DNA of 64,000 nucleotides from Aurantiochytrium sp. KH105 (lineage: Eukaryota > Sar > Bigyra > Thraustochytrida > Thraustochytriidae): assembly GCA_003116975.1 (NCBI GenBank), contig BGKB01000043.1, positions 248,001 through 312,000 of the forward strand, read 5' to 3'. This document shows, piece after piece, positions 41,754-51,248 of this stretch. Below the pieces are notes generated by a model. That model worked only from the letters and a program-made list of their open reading frames with translations. It had not been told where the DNA came from and searched no databases. The position numbers were made by a program, and so were the translations under genes. Every line of letters begins with the position of its first letter. Position 1 is the first letter of the stretch.

Positions 41754-43991
41754 ATGAGGGTCGGCGGCCACCTCGTGGACCGCCTCGCCGAGGTCAACCC
41801 GCCCTCGCTGGTCTCGTCCCCGGAGCACTGGCGCGCACGAAGTCAAAACACGCTGGCCTGGCTCTCCAAATGGCTCCGAAGGAGCATCTCGGCGCCCCTC
41901 ATGCTCATGTATCTACTTTTGCTCCTGATCAACACTCTTTTGCGCGACAGCAAGGACACCCTTTTGGTGACGAGCGCAGCTGGCGTAGAAGCCATTCCAA
42001 TTCTCAAATCGTGGGTCGTCATCCCAGCAAGCTTTGCGTACTTTGTCGTGTACTACAAATTGTCAGAGTGGCTTAGTCCGCGCCAGCTCTTCATGGTCAT
42101 TATCTTCGGCTTTAACGCCTTCTACCTCGTCTTTGCCTGGGTCCTCTTCCCCATCCGGAACGAGCTCGTCCCCGAGGCCACAACGCAGTGGCTCCGCGAG
42201 GTTCTGCCACCCAATGCTCAACCATTGCGCCTCCTCATCGAGAACTGGTTGCTGGGCCTCTTTTACGTCATCTCAGAGCTTTGGGCCTCGGCTGTGTGTC
42301 AGCTCATGTTTTGGAAAGTTGCCAACGAAATCGTCTCGGTCGAGGACGCCAAGGGCATATACCCGCTCATCGGTGCCTGTGGAAACCTCGGCATGGTCGT
42401 GGCGGGCCACCTTTTGCGCGAATTTGCCAATGAGCGCGATATTGTTGCTGCCCACGCATATCTGCGCGTCAAGTCCTCCCGCTCAAAAGAGCTCAAAGCT
42501 GCTCGTCAGGTCGCAGAGTTTGAAGAAAGCGTTGGCTACAGCGTTTTCAGCGACATCTTGCTCCCGTTCACGGGCCAAAAAATGGACCCCCTCGACCAGG
42601 CATGGCAGGGCACGCTTCTTGGTATTTCATTGCTCATGATCCTCTGCTCTGTTGTCATTATGATCGCCTACGATGTGGTTCATCGAAGGCAAGCTCGGCT
42701 CGAGCGCCTGCAAGAGCGCGCGCGGTATCTTGATGGTGCAAACACGAACCCTTCTGAATTGGGTTCCTTCAAACGCCAAGCGCTCGTCAGCAGCGAGTCC
42801 CAATTTGGAAACGGACCGCATGACTCGATGGTTACAAAGCGACGAACGGGAAGTGGCGCAGTGAAGGAGCTCGTTTTGGCCGCAAGCGGCGACGATGCTC
42901 GCGCCAGTGGCCTCCGTGGGAGCGAGCATGTATCTTCGATGGCGACGCTGTCAAATTCAGCTGATGCTTCTGGCCATCATACGGATGGCCCCAGCGACGG
43001 TCAAGTATTCTCACCTCGATTGGCAGGCGAAAATGTCGGCCTTTCTACAAGCGTCACTGACAGTATTGGCGCAGGCGGAAAGTCCGAGGATGAGTTTGCA
43101 GATCAAGCCTGGGCAGACGGGAAAGCCCGGCGCGCGGACGACGAGGAGGCGGAAGCGAAGAAGAGGCGATCCAAAAAGGTCAAAGTTTCCATGCTCGATG
43201 GTCTTCGCGCGCTCGCTGGTTCAACGCCGCTGCGATGTGCTGCTATTCTTGTAGTCTCGTATGGCATCTCCATTAGTTTGGTCGAGGTCTCTTGGAAAGG
43301 CCAGGTCAAAAAGGCTTTGGAAAAGCCGAATGACTACTCTCGATTTATGGGCATGTTTTGGCAAGTCACAGGGCTTGTGTCGATGGCCTTTATGATTATC
43401 GGTCGCGTCATTTTGCAGCGCGTGGGGTACGCGCCAGCCGTGCTCTTTACGCCAGTGTGCATGGCAGTTGCAGGCTCGCTCTTCTTCTTGGTGTCCATTC
43501 TTTCTGACCTTATGTCGGGGCCGAGCGCTGTCTACATTGCCGATTCTATCCCTTGGGCTGCCTACTTTGGCGGTGCAGCTGTTCTTTTTGCCAAGGCCGC
43601 AAAGTACGCCTTCTTTGATGCTACCAAGGAGATCATCTTTATCCCTCTCGACGCCTCATCCAAGAATTTGGGCAAAGCCGCCATCGATGTTGTAGCGTAT
43701 CGGCTGTCCAAGTCGGGCGGGTCGGTGGTTCTGCAAATTGTCATTTTCTTTTTCGGTTCGATCAGCTCTTCTTCAGGCTGCATCCCCATCGCTTTGGTTT
43801 TTGGCGTCGTCGTCGTGTCCTGGATTCACGCCGCATTGTCTGCTAATTCCTTTATCAAAGAAGCCCAAGAAACCACTAGCGTTGCTCCAGATGGTGTTGG
43901 CGATCCTTCGTTCCCTGCGTCGGCTGATCTCTCCGAGTCTTCGGCGTCTACGGACCGTTTGAACACGTCCTCGAACTCTCATATTGTTTGA
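41754..43991 (+). CDS. Tlc/NTT-family ATP:ADP (nucleotide) transporter
   Basis: This family exchanges ATP, ADP or other nucleotides across plastid envelopes in algae and plants, and across the cell membrane in Chlamydiae, Rickettsiales and microsporidia. It is unrelated to the mitochondrial carrier. From ATG 41754 the protein is 745 residues. The four charged positions known to be essential in plant NTT1 all appear in context. These are LRDSKDTLLVT (Lys about 67), ISELWASAV (Glu about 175), LVEVSWKGQ (Glu about 511), and the GKAAIDVV/SKSGG region near 640 with its lysines. FWKVANEIVSVEDAKGIYPL and AKYAFFDATKEIIFIPLD are also textbook. About 12 membrane helices are split by a hydrophilic loop of some 170 residues (about 308-480) not found in usual 500-600-residue members. 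No clear plastid-type presequence is seen. Confidence 0.94.
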   Translation: MRVGGHLVDRLAEVNPPSLVSSPEHWRARSQNTLAWLSKWLRRSISAPLMLMYLLLLLINTLLRDSKDTLLVTSAAGVEAIPILKSWVVIPASFAYFVVYYKLSEWLSPRQLFMVIIFGFNAFYLVFAWVLFPIRNELVPEATTQWLREVLPPNAQPLRLLIENWLLGLFYVISELWASAVCQLMFWKVANEIVSVEDAKGIYPLIGACGNLGMVVAGHLLREFANERDIVAAHAYLRVKSSRSKELKAARQVAEFEESVGYSVFSDILLPFTGQKMDPLDQAWQGTLLGISLLMILCSVVIMIAYDVVHRRQARLERLQERARYLDGANTNPSELGSFKRQALVSSESQFGNGPHDSMVTKRRTGSGAVKELVLAASGDDARASGLRGSEHVSSMATLSNSADASGHHTDGPSDGQVFSPRLAGENVGLSTSVTDSIGAGGKSEDEFADQAWADGKARRADDEEAEAKKRRSKKVKVSMLDGLRALAGSTPLRCAAILVVSYGISISLVEVSWKGQVKKALEKPNDYSRFMGMFWQVTGLVSMAFMIIGRVILQRVGYAPAVLFTPVCMAVAGSLFFLVSILSDLMSGPSAVYIADSIPWAAYFGGAAVLFAKAAKYAFFDATKEIIFIPLDASSKNLGKAAIDVVAYRLSKSGGSVVLQIVIFFFGSISSSSGCIPIALVFGVVVVSWIHAALSANSFIKEAQETTSVAPDGVGDPSFPASADLSESSASTDRLNTSSNSHIV

Positions 43992-44894
43992 TCCATGTCT
44001 TCCGTATAAAATTAACCTGCAAAGTACTCCTGATCGATGCGCACAAGCAAATGCACTTTTGTTTTTTTGAATTTTGCGAGTCATCATCCCGAGAGTCGAT
44101 ACACGAGGCGCTTTGCGTGTCACCGGAATCACATATGATGAGATGACTCTTGAGCAATGTCCCTCGAGCAAAATAGATGATTCTACGCTGGAGGGTCCTT
44201 TAAGCCCGCAGACGAGCTCAAAGAAAGGCACGGCGTGGATCCTCCCTCACCTTGCCGACACAGGACCTGTTTGCCGAAACGGTGCGCATTTCTTGCGAGC
44301 GCGTAAATTTATTTAGATGATTTCAAAGTCATCTTCGCGTGAAAGCCTGGCAGGATCGATTGCCCGACTGTGAATTTGGACTGTCACAGCCATGAGATGG
44401 TATTGTCGAACACTTCTGTTGCCTTCGAACGATTCAGTGCTGTCGCCACTCCTCGTGCGGCCCTCAAAAGCCTGCAAAGAATCAATGACCGTGATCAAGT
44501 CCATGAGGAAAAGGTTGTCGTGCATAGACTATCTCGCCCTGAGCGGCCACAGTCTTGGGCAATAGATTTGCCGCGTGGCTTCACAGCTTCGTATGCTCAC
44601 AGCCAGATGGATGATATCAAAGTGGCCACAGCCAGCAACCATGGAGACTCGGCCAAAACCATCGACGAAAAAAAAGCAATCCAGAAAGCCTCTCCCGCGC
44701 GACGAACGGCAGATCCGAACGGCAGATCGGTGCCGGCCGACGGAGGAGGACTGCGCACGGCAGCTCGCGCACGCAGCGGCTGCAGTGGCAGCGGAAGCGG
44801 CGACCGCGGAAACAGCGACTGCGACGCTCTGCAAGAGGAGCGTTTGCGACGCCGCGGAGCATCGAGACGCGAGAAAGAAGACCGCGAGCTCGTC
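43992..44894. other. Spacer and possible 5' extension of the FtsJ-like gene
   Basis: About 400 bp of intergenic sequence are followed by a frame open from 44370 that joins the methyltransferase gene. Candidate ATGs at 44397 and 44607 would add 166 or 96 low-complexity residues. No other gene is visible. Confidence 0.45.
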
Positions 44895-46850
44895 ATGCCC
44901 AAGTACGTCCCGCCGCACCTGCGCGGACAAGGTGCCGAAGGCGCTGGAAATGATGCAGGCCCGCCTCCCCCTGGTCCGCCTCCGCCTGGACCTCCTGCGA
45001 GCCAAGGCTTCACGGGACGTGGTTTCGGGGCTGGCGGAAACAGCGGCTTTGGTGGTGGCGGCGGCTTTGGCGGCGGCGGCGGCGGCGGAAGCCGCTGGGA
45101 CCGACTCGATGCGCCAGAGAGACCCAAGCCGCTCCTGCCCAAGGTTCATGAGCAAAGCCTGAACGAGAGCAAGGTCTCGTGGAGTAAGATCCATGCACGC
45201 ACTAGAAATTCCCAACTAGCCTCCGGCCCGGGGTCTGGTCCTGCGCCGACGCCTGCATCTGCGCCCACACCTGGGGCACCCTCGCGAGCCTCCACAAATG
45301 GCCCTTCGGGCGATGGATCAGCAGGGGCAGGAGGAGCAGAAAATGCTGAAGATGCTCGCGAGAAAACACCAGAAGAAATTGCCAAGGAGCGGGAAGAGGC
45401 CGAAAAGGAGCGGCACCCAGACATGCACTCTGTGGAGACTGTGGCATTGTCCACATTTTTTGAAGGCAACAGCGAAACCTACCGTACCTGGGCCCGCGTA
45501 CGATCAGAGGGTTACTCCAACAAGCATATTAGTCACTTTTTCGAGCGCAAGAAGTCAACGCGCGACTCCGGGGGGAAGCGCGCAGGAGCATACCATGGTG
45601 CTGATATCAAGCCCATCTTTACACAGTTTTACAAGTACGCCATTGATATCGACAACGGTCTCGCATACACGGAGCGGATGATCGACGTTGCAGAGAGCCA
45701 AGGGAATGCATGGTTCATTGACTTTGGCTACGCTCCCGGCGGCATGTCAGATCTTCTCCTCAACGCGCACGAAAACATTCATGGCTGCGGCGTCACCCTG
45801 GATCCAGGTGAGGGCGGCAACATTTACGTCGAAGCGCTCGACCGTCATCCGCGCTTTCACCCGTATATTGGTGATGTGATCGAAATGGCGCGAGAGGACG
45901 TAGACCTCAAGATGGCAGCAGGCTTGCCGCTGGACTTTGAGGGATTCGATCTCGTCATTGTCGGCATCACTATTCATCAGGAATGGGATGGACCCAACAT
46001 GAACGAGCTCAAAGATCTCTTGCATTTTTCGCAGCTCTACTTTGCCTACAAGTACCTGAAACCAGGCGGTATGGTCATGCAGCGCATGCACATGAGTGTG
46101 CGTCTCGTTGATGCTCACATGCTTTCGCTGTTGCTTTCGAGTTTCAACATTGACAAGTTTACAGGCCTCGAAGTGGGTCGCAAGCGCCTCGAGGAGCGCA
46201 AGAAGGAGGTCGCAGCGCGCAAGGCCGCTCGCGAGGAAGAAGCCGCACGGGAAAAGGCGGAAAAGGAAAAGGCTCAGCCCCCTAGCGGCTTGTCCAAGCT
46301 CGAAATGCTCGCAGCCAAAATGGAGGAGCAGACCCTTGCCCAGAGCGAAGCCGCGCAAGGCGAGCTCACTGCATATGCTTGGAACAACCTGGGTCTGACG
46401 GCAGTGGCAAGCAAGCCCTTTTCCACTTTTTCCATGCGAAAGACATATTGGGTCATGTACCACGGCTTTGACTGCTCTGAAGAAGACCGCAAGGCGGTGC
46501 TCGATCGCATCACAACGCTGGTCCAGCCCGAGCTCTTCGCGTATGGCTACGATGCAGAAAAGGAGAAGTTCAACAAACCGATTCTCATGGACATGAATAT
46601 CCATGACCTGCTCGACAAGTATGGCCACCAAATGGTCAAGGTTCTCGAATCCGTGTGGATCAAGCAGGTCGAGGCCTTGGAGGGTTTCATGGCGGGTCAA
46701 ACCGACAAAATGTGCCGTGATGGCATTGCCTGTCGTCGTCGCCACTGCAACATGGCCCATCGCCCCTCGGACATGATTCCTTCTGTACTCGAGGCTCTTA
46801 ACGCTGTCGACGTGCGTGCGCGGCCTCGCCTCCAGGAACTTGGACTATGA
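44895..46850 (+). CDS. FtsJ-like methyltransferase with C-terminal CCCH zinc finger
   Basis: From ATG 44895 the product is 651 residues. It opens MPKYVPPHLRGQ, a motif shared with Ded1/DDX3-type and other mRNA-binding proteins, then a Gly/Pro/Phe-rich RGG-like stretch (about 36-70). The methyltransferase fold (about 270-440) shows the SAM-binding loop FIDFGYAPGGMS (about 274), YIGDVIEMA, FDLVIVGITIHQEWDG and YKYLKPGGMVMQRMH, as in RrmJ/FtsJ 2'-O-methyltransferases. A charged helical region (about 430-480) follows. Near the end (about 606-622) CRDGIACRRRHCNMAH fits C-x5-C-x4-C-x3-H, a CCCH RNA-binding finger. Together these suggest an RNA 2'-O-methyltransferase, perhaps of mRNA caps or rRNA. 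I cannot confirm the catalytic Lys-Asp-Lys-Glu set. The start could be further upstream. Confidence 0.85.
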   Translation: MPKYVPPHLRGQGAEGAGNDAGPPPPGPPPPGPPASQGFTGRGFGAGGNSGFGGGGGFGGGGGGGSRWDRLDAPERPKPLLPKVHEQSLNESKVSWSKIHARTRNSQLASGPGSGPAPTPASAPTPGAPSRASTNGPSGDGSAGAGGAENAEDAREKTPEEIAKEREEAEKERHPDMHSVETVALSTFFEGNSETYRTWARVRSEGYSNKHISHFFERKKSTRDSGGKRAGAYHGADIKPIFTQFYKYAIDIDNGLAYTERMIDVAESQGNAWFIDFGYAPGGMSDLLLNAHENIHGCGVTLDPGEGGNIYVEALDRHPRFHPYIGDVIEMAREDVDLKMAAGLPLDFEGFDLVIVGITIHQEWDGPNMNELKDLLHFSQLYFAYKYLKPGGMVMQRMHMSVRLVDAHMLSLLLSSFNIDKFTGLEVGRKRLEERKKEVAARKAAREEEAAREKAEKEKAQPPSGLSKLEMLAAKMEEQTLAQSEAAQGELTAYAWNNLGLTAVASKPFSTFSMRKTYWVMYHGFDCSEEDRKAVLDRITTLVQPELFAYGYDAEKEKFNKPILMDMNIHDLLDKYGHQMVKVLESVWIKQVEALEGFMAGQTDKMCRDGIACRRRHCNMAHRPSDMIPSVLEALNAVDVRARPRLQELGL

Positions 46851-47353
46851 ACTGAAAGCGCAAGTTCAAGCGCAAGTGCTCAAACGTTAGCGTGCAAACG
46901 CAAGCGCAATGCTTGTGGGGCCTGTCGAAGTTCTCTTTATAGCGGTCTTTTCCGCACCTTTTCATTTTGGTAAAAGCAAACTCAAGCTTCATTTGGTTTC
47001 TGATTTCGAACGCCCGCCCGTTCTCTCGGAGAGCTTTTCTTCCCGCACTCGGGGTCATCTTCATTTCGCCTGATCGAACTGAGAACGAAATATGGCGTGG
47101 AAGTCGCCAAGAAGAGAAATTCGAGAAAATTGGTGTCATGGAAAAGAAGCACTCCAAGTCCAAGTCGCTCGTCACTTGAAACGGCCTAGAAAGCGCTACA
47201 ATCCCAAGAACCATCGAGGGCGAGGGCGCCGGCGGGCATGGGCCGAGAGCCGTGACGCACGAGGGACTGGCGCAGGTGGAGAGGCGAGAGGTTATCGGCT
47301 TTTCGCTCGCGCTTTTCATTTGAAAGGGCAAGCTCGACCAAGAGAAGAAAACG
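46851..47353. other. Spacer and promoter of the TPR gene
   Basis: The 503 bp between two genes on the same strand begin with a run of CAAGCGCAAGT-like units (about 46858-46905) just past the methyltransferase stop. I see nothing else to name. Confidence 0.45.
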
Positions 47354-48655
47354 ATGATGGGCGGTGGCGGCGGCGGCGGCGGCGGGGGCGGTGGCTTTCA
47401 GGAGCTCTTGCAGCAGGCTGCGGCGCTCAAAGGCGAACAGGTCAAGGCAGAGCGACGGAAGTTCGAAGCGCAACCGACGTTCTTGCAGAATACTTTGTTC
47501 CACTGTAGACACGAGAACGTCGAAGAGGCACGGAATCTCAAAGACGTTGAGGCCCGCCTCGAAGCAGCAGCTCGCTTTAAAGATGAAGGCAACGCACTTT
47601 TTGCCAAGGGTGCCGCTTTAGAGGCCAGCGACATGTACGAGAGGTGTATCGGTTGTTTTTGGTACATTGCAACCTCAGAGCCCAACTTCAAAGAAAAGGG
47701 TGTCAAGGATGAGCACCTTTCATACCGTCAAGACTTTCTCGGAGACGAGCGTGTAAAGAAGCTTGTCGCCACTGCGCTCGTAAACGCTGCGAGTTGCCAT
47801 CAAAAGTTCAACAACTGGGACACTTGCGTGCAGAATTGCACGCACGCCCTCGATCTTGACGAGACAAATGTCAAGGCCCTGTACCGGCGCGCCCAGGCGC
47901 GCACCATTCCCGTCAGCTGCGGCGCTCTCGATCTCGATCTTGCCATCAAAGACCTTAAGCGCGCGTTGGCCCTCAAGGCCGACGATCGTGCACTGCGCAA
48001 GATGTACAGCGAGCTTGTCGCTCAGCGAACACGACAGCGCGAAAGTGACAAGAAAACCTTTACTGGCATCTTCGAACGGGCAGATCTCGGAACACGCGAC
48101 GACGAGAGCACCGCCAAACCCAGTGCAAGGGGCACTTCAGGAAAGGAAAACGCAAGTGGGGTTGGAAATGCTGCGGAGAAAGAAATTCTCATGTACAAGG
48201 ATGTGGCTGCCTCCCTTCGGCAGCAAGGGCGTGACAATGACGCTGCGCAGGTCGAGGACGCCATCGCACAAGCTGAAGAGAGCTTGATGCGAAAGAAAAT
48301 CCTTGCCAGCAACTCATTCGAGCAGCCCACAAAGGAGATGATCCGCGAGGCGCGCGAGGGGCATGGCATTGACCTTACGGACCCTGACGTTCAAGCAGAA
48401 TTGCAGCGGCAGTGGGAACGTCGAGCGCAGGGCCTTGACCCTGCTCCTGATGATGATGCAGACGCTGACGCGGATGCTGCACCTCAGGTTAGAGAGGAAA
48501 TGAGCGACAATCGCATGACCATGTACATTGTTGTGGTTGGGGTCATTGCAACGCTGATTTTCTCGGGTGTCATACCTTGGATTGCATCTAGCCGCATGAC
48601 GCATTCTTTCGAGCAACCTCGTGAAGACCTGTTTGCTCACGAAGATGAGTTGTAA
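47354..48655 (+). CDS. Tail-anchored TPR co-chaperone
   Basis: The 433-residue protein starts with a polyglycine run (3-14). A three-repeat TPR domain (about 68-215) carries the two-carboxylate-clamp residues that bind the EEVD tail of Hsp90/Hsp70: Lys and Asn in RFKDEGNALF, Asn in LVNAASCHQKF, and Lys/Arg in VKALYRRAQAR. The region after it is charged. A second helical stretch (about 318-350, EMIREAREGHGIDLTDPDVQ) precedes an acidic linker. One hydrophobic segment near the C-terminus (about 388-410, MYIVVVGVIATLIFSGVIPW) is followed by a 24-residue tail, as in tail-anchored proteins of the ER or outer mitochondrial membrane. The layout recalls FKBP8 and plant TWD1 without their peptidyl-prolyl isomerase domain. 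An AATAAA follows the stop within 20 bp. Confidence 0.88.
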   Translation: MMGGGGGGGGGGGGFQELLQQAAALKGEQVKAERRKFEAQPTFLQNTLFHCRHENVEEARNLKDVEARLEAAARFKDEGNALFAKGAALEASDMYERCIGCFWYIATSEPNFKEKGVKDEHLSYRQDFLGDERVKKLVATALVNAASCHQKFNNWDTCVQNCTHALDLDETNVKALYRRAQARTIPVSCGALDLDLAIKDLKRALALKADDRALRKMYSELVAQRTRQRESDKKTFTGIFERADLGTRDDESTAKPSARGTSGKENASGVGNAAEKEILMYKDVAASLRQQGRDNDAAQVEDAIAQAEESLMRKKILASNSFEQPTKEMIREAREGHGIDLTDPDVQAELQRQWERRAQGLDPAPDDDADADADAAPQVREEMSDNRMTMYIVVVGVIATLIFSGVIPWIASSRMTHSFEQPREDLFAHEDEL

Positions 48656-48967
48656 AGTGATGTGAAACGAAAATAAATAACTTCTTTTTACTATAGAATT
48701 TGAAACGAATCCTCAAAGGAGAAAAGCATTCGTTCGACCCACCCGTCGATGTTTTCTTCTTGCTATGAAGCTTTGCCTTCGTCGAAGGCCCCTGACTATG
48801 AGATGATGAGGTGCGTGGTTGCAACGCACAAATTTATTACTGGACGGATGGATGGATAATTTGCTTGAGAGCTGTCTTGATGTGAAACGAACAACCAACC
48901 AACCCTGAAAACAGGACCAACGACGTGTTAGCTCAGCCACCCAGCCAGCCATGACTTCGTGCATCGA
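48656..48967. other. Convergent spacer between TPR and cPLA2-like genes
   Basis: The 312 bp hold two 3' UTRs. AATAAA is present near 48671 for the TPR gene. No ORF of interest is seen. Confidence 0.5.
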
Positions 48968-51007
48968 TCAGGTCGCTGCCATCAGCGAATCTGCTCCCTG
49001 CTGTCCACCACGGAATGAAGCGTGCTTGTGTCTGTGCTTTGGCGAGCGAGGCTTTTTCGGGTGCGGCCTGTGCTTTTGCCGATCTGCCCAACCAGAGGGA
49101 TCGAGCGCCTGCTCAAAAAGCTCGATGTTTTGCTGAAATACCCAGCCAGCAAGATTGGCAAGAAGATTCGCAAGCTCGGCCGAGTAGTGAAGCTTGGATG
49201 TGGGAATGTGCGGAAAAGAAGTAAACGGCCCGTGACGACGGAGACTCGTGGGGTCATCTACATGCTTGCGGGGCTGCACAAGCTTGCGCGTCTCTTCGGG
49301 AAGACGACGTTCCCACTCGAGTGCGCGGCTTAGGTACACCCACGTCACATTTACATCGTGGCCTGCGCCAATTCCCCAGTAGGTGTTTTCGATGGTTCTC
49401 AGCGCCTGGCGAACCACAATTCCCCGCCCCTTAGCCTGGGCCTGCTGCATCTGATCAATGAGCGCCACGAGCTGGAAACGAGGAAAGACCTGATTGTGAA
49501 AGAGATTCTCTACAACTGACTTCTTCTCATGGTCAACGCCGAAGAGAGACGTGAGCGCAGGGTCCACTTCGAGAATGCCCGGTTCTCGCTGAAAAGGATT
49601 GTAGCGCGAGCGCGGGCTGAGTGGAATCGGCGAGTGAATAAAGACGACAACCTCGCGCAAACGCCGCCGTAAGAGCGCCAGAATGCCGAGATTCTCCAAG
49701 CTGGCGGCATCTGAAACGAGAACCGCCTGCGAACGCACAGGCTCGTCAATGCTTCGCGTGACCGGGGACCAATACTCCACGCGCATACCAATGGTATTGT
49801 CAAGGTACGCGAGTAGAGGCGAGCCCGAAAGAAAGGATCCTGGGGCAAACGAGGAGGCCGCGACGGCGTGGCCGAGCGAGAACTGCTCCTCGGGCATGGG
49901 GACATTTTGCAGAATGGTCGTGTAATTAAACGGCCCCAGACCGGGAAAGCCCTTGTCCACCACGCCGCCAAAGGCAAAGGTTTCTACGTAACCTCCGACG
50001 CTCAGATTCGCTGGGCGTGGCGGTGCATACTTGAGTTCCAAGTACTGTGGCGACCCAACGTAGAGCGCATTGAATTCAATGGGAACGTAATTGTCGTCGT
50101 CCACGCTAAAGGGCTCGACCACAAGTGGTCCAAGGATCGCCGCATTGACAATTGAGAAGGGGCGATTCGAGCAAGCATCGGCCCCTCCACAGCGAATTAC
50201 AAACGACTGGTTCTTGAGCACCGGATTCCGCGCAACAACCGCGTCACGACGTTCCGTGGACCATGCTGCTTGGTCGCCCCACTCGATCCCAGCAGGTTCC
50301 AGAAAGGTCTGCCAGATGGCTGCGGGGTATACCTCTGGCGGGTCCATGCGGTCCCAGAGAAGTTTGAGGGCAACCTGCTCGAGCAAGTCTCGCTTCACGG
50401 GCGACGCGCGAGCGCACTTTTCGTCGAGGTCGCCAAGTGCGTCCATGGTAAGCTTCTCGGGAGGAATGATCTCGCCAAGAAAATCTGCGTCGCTGAGGCC
50501 AATCTTTTCGGGCTGATAGTAGGTGAAGGCAGCGTTGGCCCAGGAGCCTCCGGACACGGAGCTAACGTATCTTGTGCGATTGAGAAGATTTGCGTCGAGG
50601 AGGCCGCGCAGGTAGCCGAGAGAGCACGTATAGGCGCGCGCGCCGCCTCCAGACAGCGAGAACCCGGTTTCATGCGTGTTGTGCATGACTTCGATCTCTG
50701 GGTACTCGGGGTGGAACTCATTGGGAGTTCGACCGTCACTCTCCTCGTCCTGTTGCTGCTGCTGTTTCTTGTGCTGTTGCCGGTGTTGCACGACCTTGAT
50801 CATGGGATCCATGTTCCACGCCTGCGCAGACACGCACGAGCCACTCGGCCCGGGCTCGCTGTCGGTCGTCCGCCCATCCAGACCCACGTCAGCGCCGGCC
50901 GCAAAGACGAAGAGTAGCGCGACGATAAGCGTCACTACGACAACGCTGCGAGCTGGAGAAGCAGTAGTCGCTGCCGCCGTGCTCTTGCGCCGGTTGCCGG
51001 GCGTCAT
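48968..51007 (-). CDS. cPLA2-like lipase with signal peptide or membrane anchor
   Basis: This is an alpha/beta lipase of the cytosolic-phospholipase-A2/lysophospholipase (PLAc) type, which cleaves acyl chains from glycerophospholipids with a Ser/Asp dyad. From ATG 51007 it is 679 residues. An N-terminal hydrophobic segment (about 23-41, VVVVTLIVALLFVFAAGAD) acts as signal peptide or anchor. The oxyanion motif LSGGGARAYTCSLGYLRGL (about 118-136) parallels SGGGFRAM of cPLA2. The nucleophile elbow VSGGSW (Ser about 152) parallels GLSGSTW. The catalytic Asp lies in VSDAASLENLG (Asp about 433), like DSGLTFNLP. All three are intact. Several N-glycosylation sequons in the body and a basic C-terminus suggest a lumenal or secreted enzyme. 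There is no C2 domain. The upstream GTG at 51016 is not needed. Confidence 0.85.
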   Translation of the reverse strand: MTPGNRRKSTAAATTASPARSVVVVTLIVALLFVFAAGADVGLDGRTTDSEPGPSGSCVSAQAWNMDPMIKVVQHRQQHKKQQQQQDEESDGRTPNEFHPEYPEIEVMHNTHETGFSLSGGGARAYTCSLGYLRGLLDANLLNRTRYVSSVSGGSWANAAFTYYQPEKIGLSDADFLGEIIPPEKLTMDALGDLDEKCARASPVKRDLLEQVALKLLWDRMDPPEVYPAAIWQTFLEPAGIEWGDQAAWSTERRDAVVARNPVLKNQSFVIRCGGADACSNRPFSIVNAAILGPLVVEPFSVDDDNYVPIEFNALYVGSPQYLELKYAPPRPANLSVGGYVETFAFGGVVDKGFPGLGPFNYTTILQNVPMPEEQFSLGHAVAASSFAPGSFLSGSPLLAYLDNTIGMRVEYWSPVTRSIDEPVRSQAVLVSDAASLENLGILALLRRRLREVVVFIHSPIPLSPRSRYNPFQREPGILEVDPALTSLFGVDHEKKSVVENLFHNQVFPRFQLVALIDQMQQAQAKGRGIVVRQALRTIENTYWGIGAGHDVNVTWVYLSRALEWERRLPEETRKLVQPRKHVDDPTSLRRHGPFTSFPHIPTSKLHYSAELANLLANLAGWVFQQNIELFEQALDPSGWADRQKHRPHPKKPRSPKHRHKHASFRGGQQGADSLMAAT

Positions 51008-51180
51008 GGCCGACACCGCAAGCTAGGCCAACGTTCCGGCTTGGGATTATGTAGGTAGGTTGTTCGCGCTCTGCTCGGCGGGCTCGCGCTGCGGGTCTGC
51101 GACGAGCACGCTAACGAGCGAGGCGTTCTTGGGACTCCTCCCCGGCCAGGCCAAGCCAGCAGCCCCTTCGCGTCCGATTT

Positions 51181-51248
51181 TGCGTCGTGTTGCGTTGCGT
51201 TGCGTTGCGTTGCGTCGCGTCGCGTCGCGTCGCCGTGGCGTCGCCGTG
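51181..51248. repeat. (TTGCG)n to (TCGCG)n array
   Basis: Five TTGCG units pass into TCGCG and then CGTCGCCGTGG units. It is the same pentamer family as 17496-17579, here within 240 bp of the lipase start. Confidence 0.9.

Noticed and set aside
45747-46760. 337-codon ORF antisense to the FtsJ-like gene
   Set aside because: Fully contained in the opposite strand of a conserved coding region; no recognisable domain.
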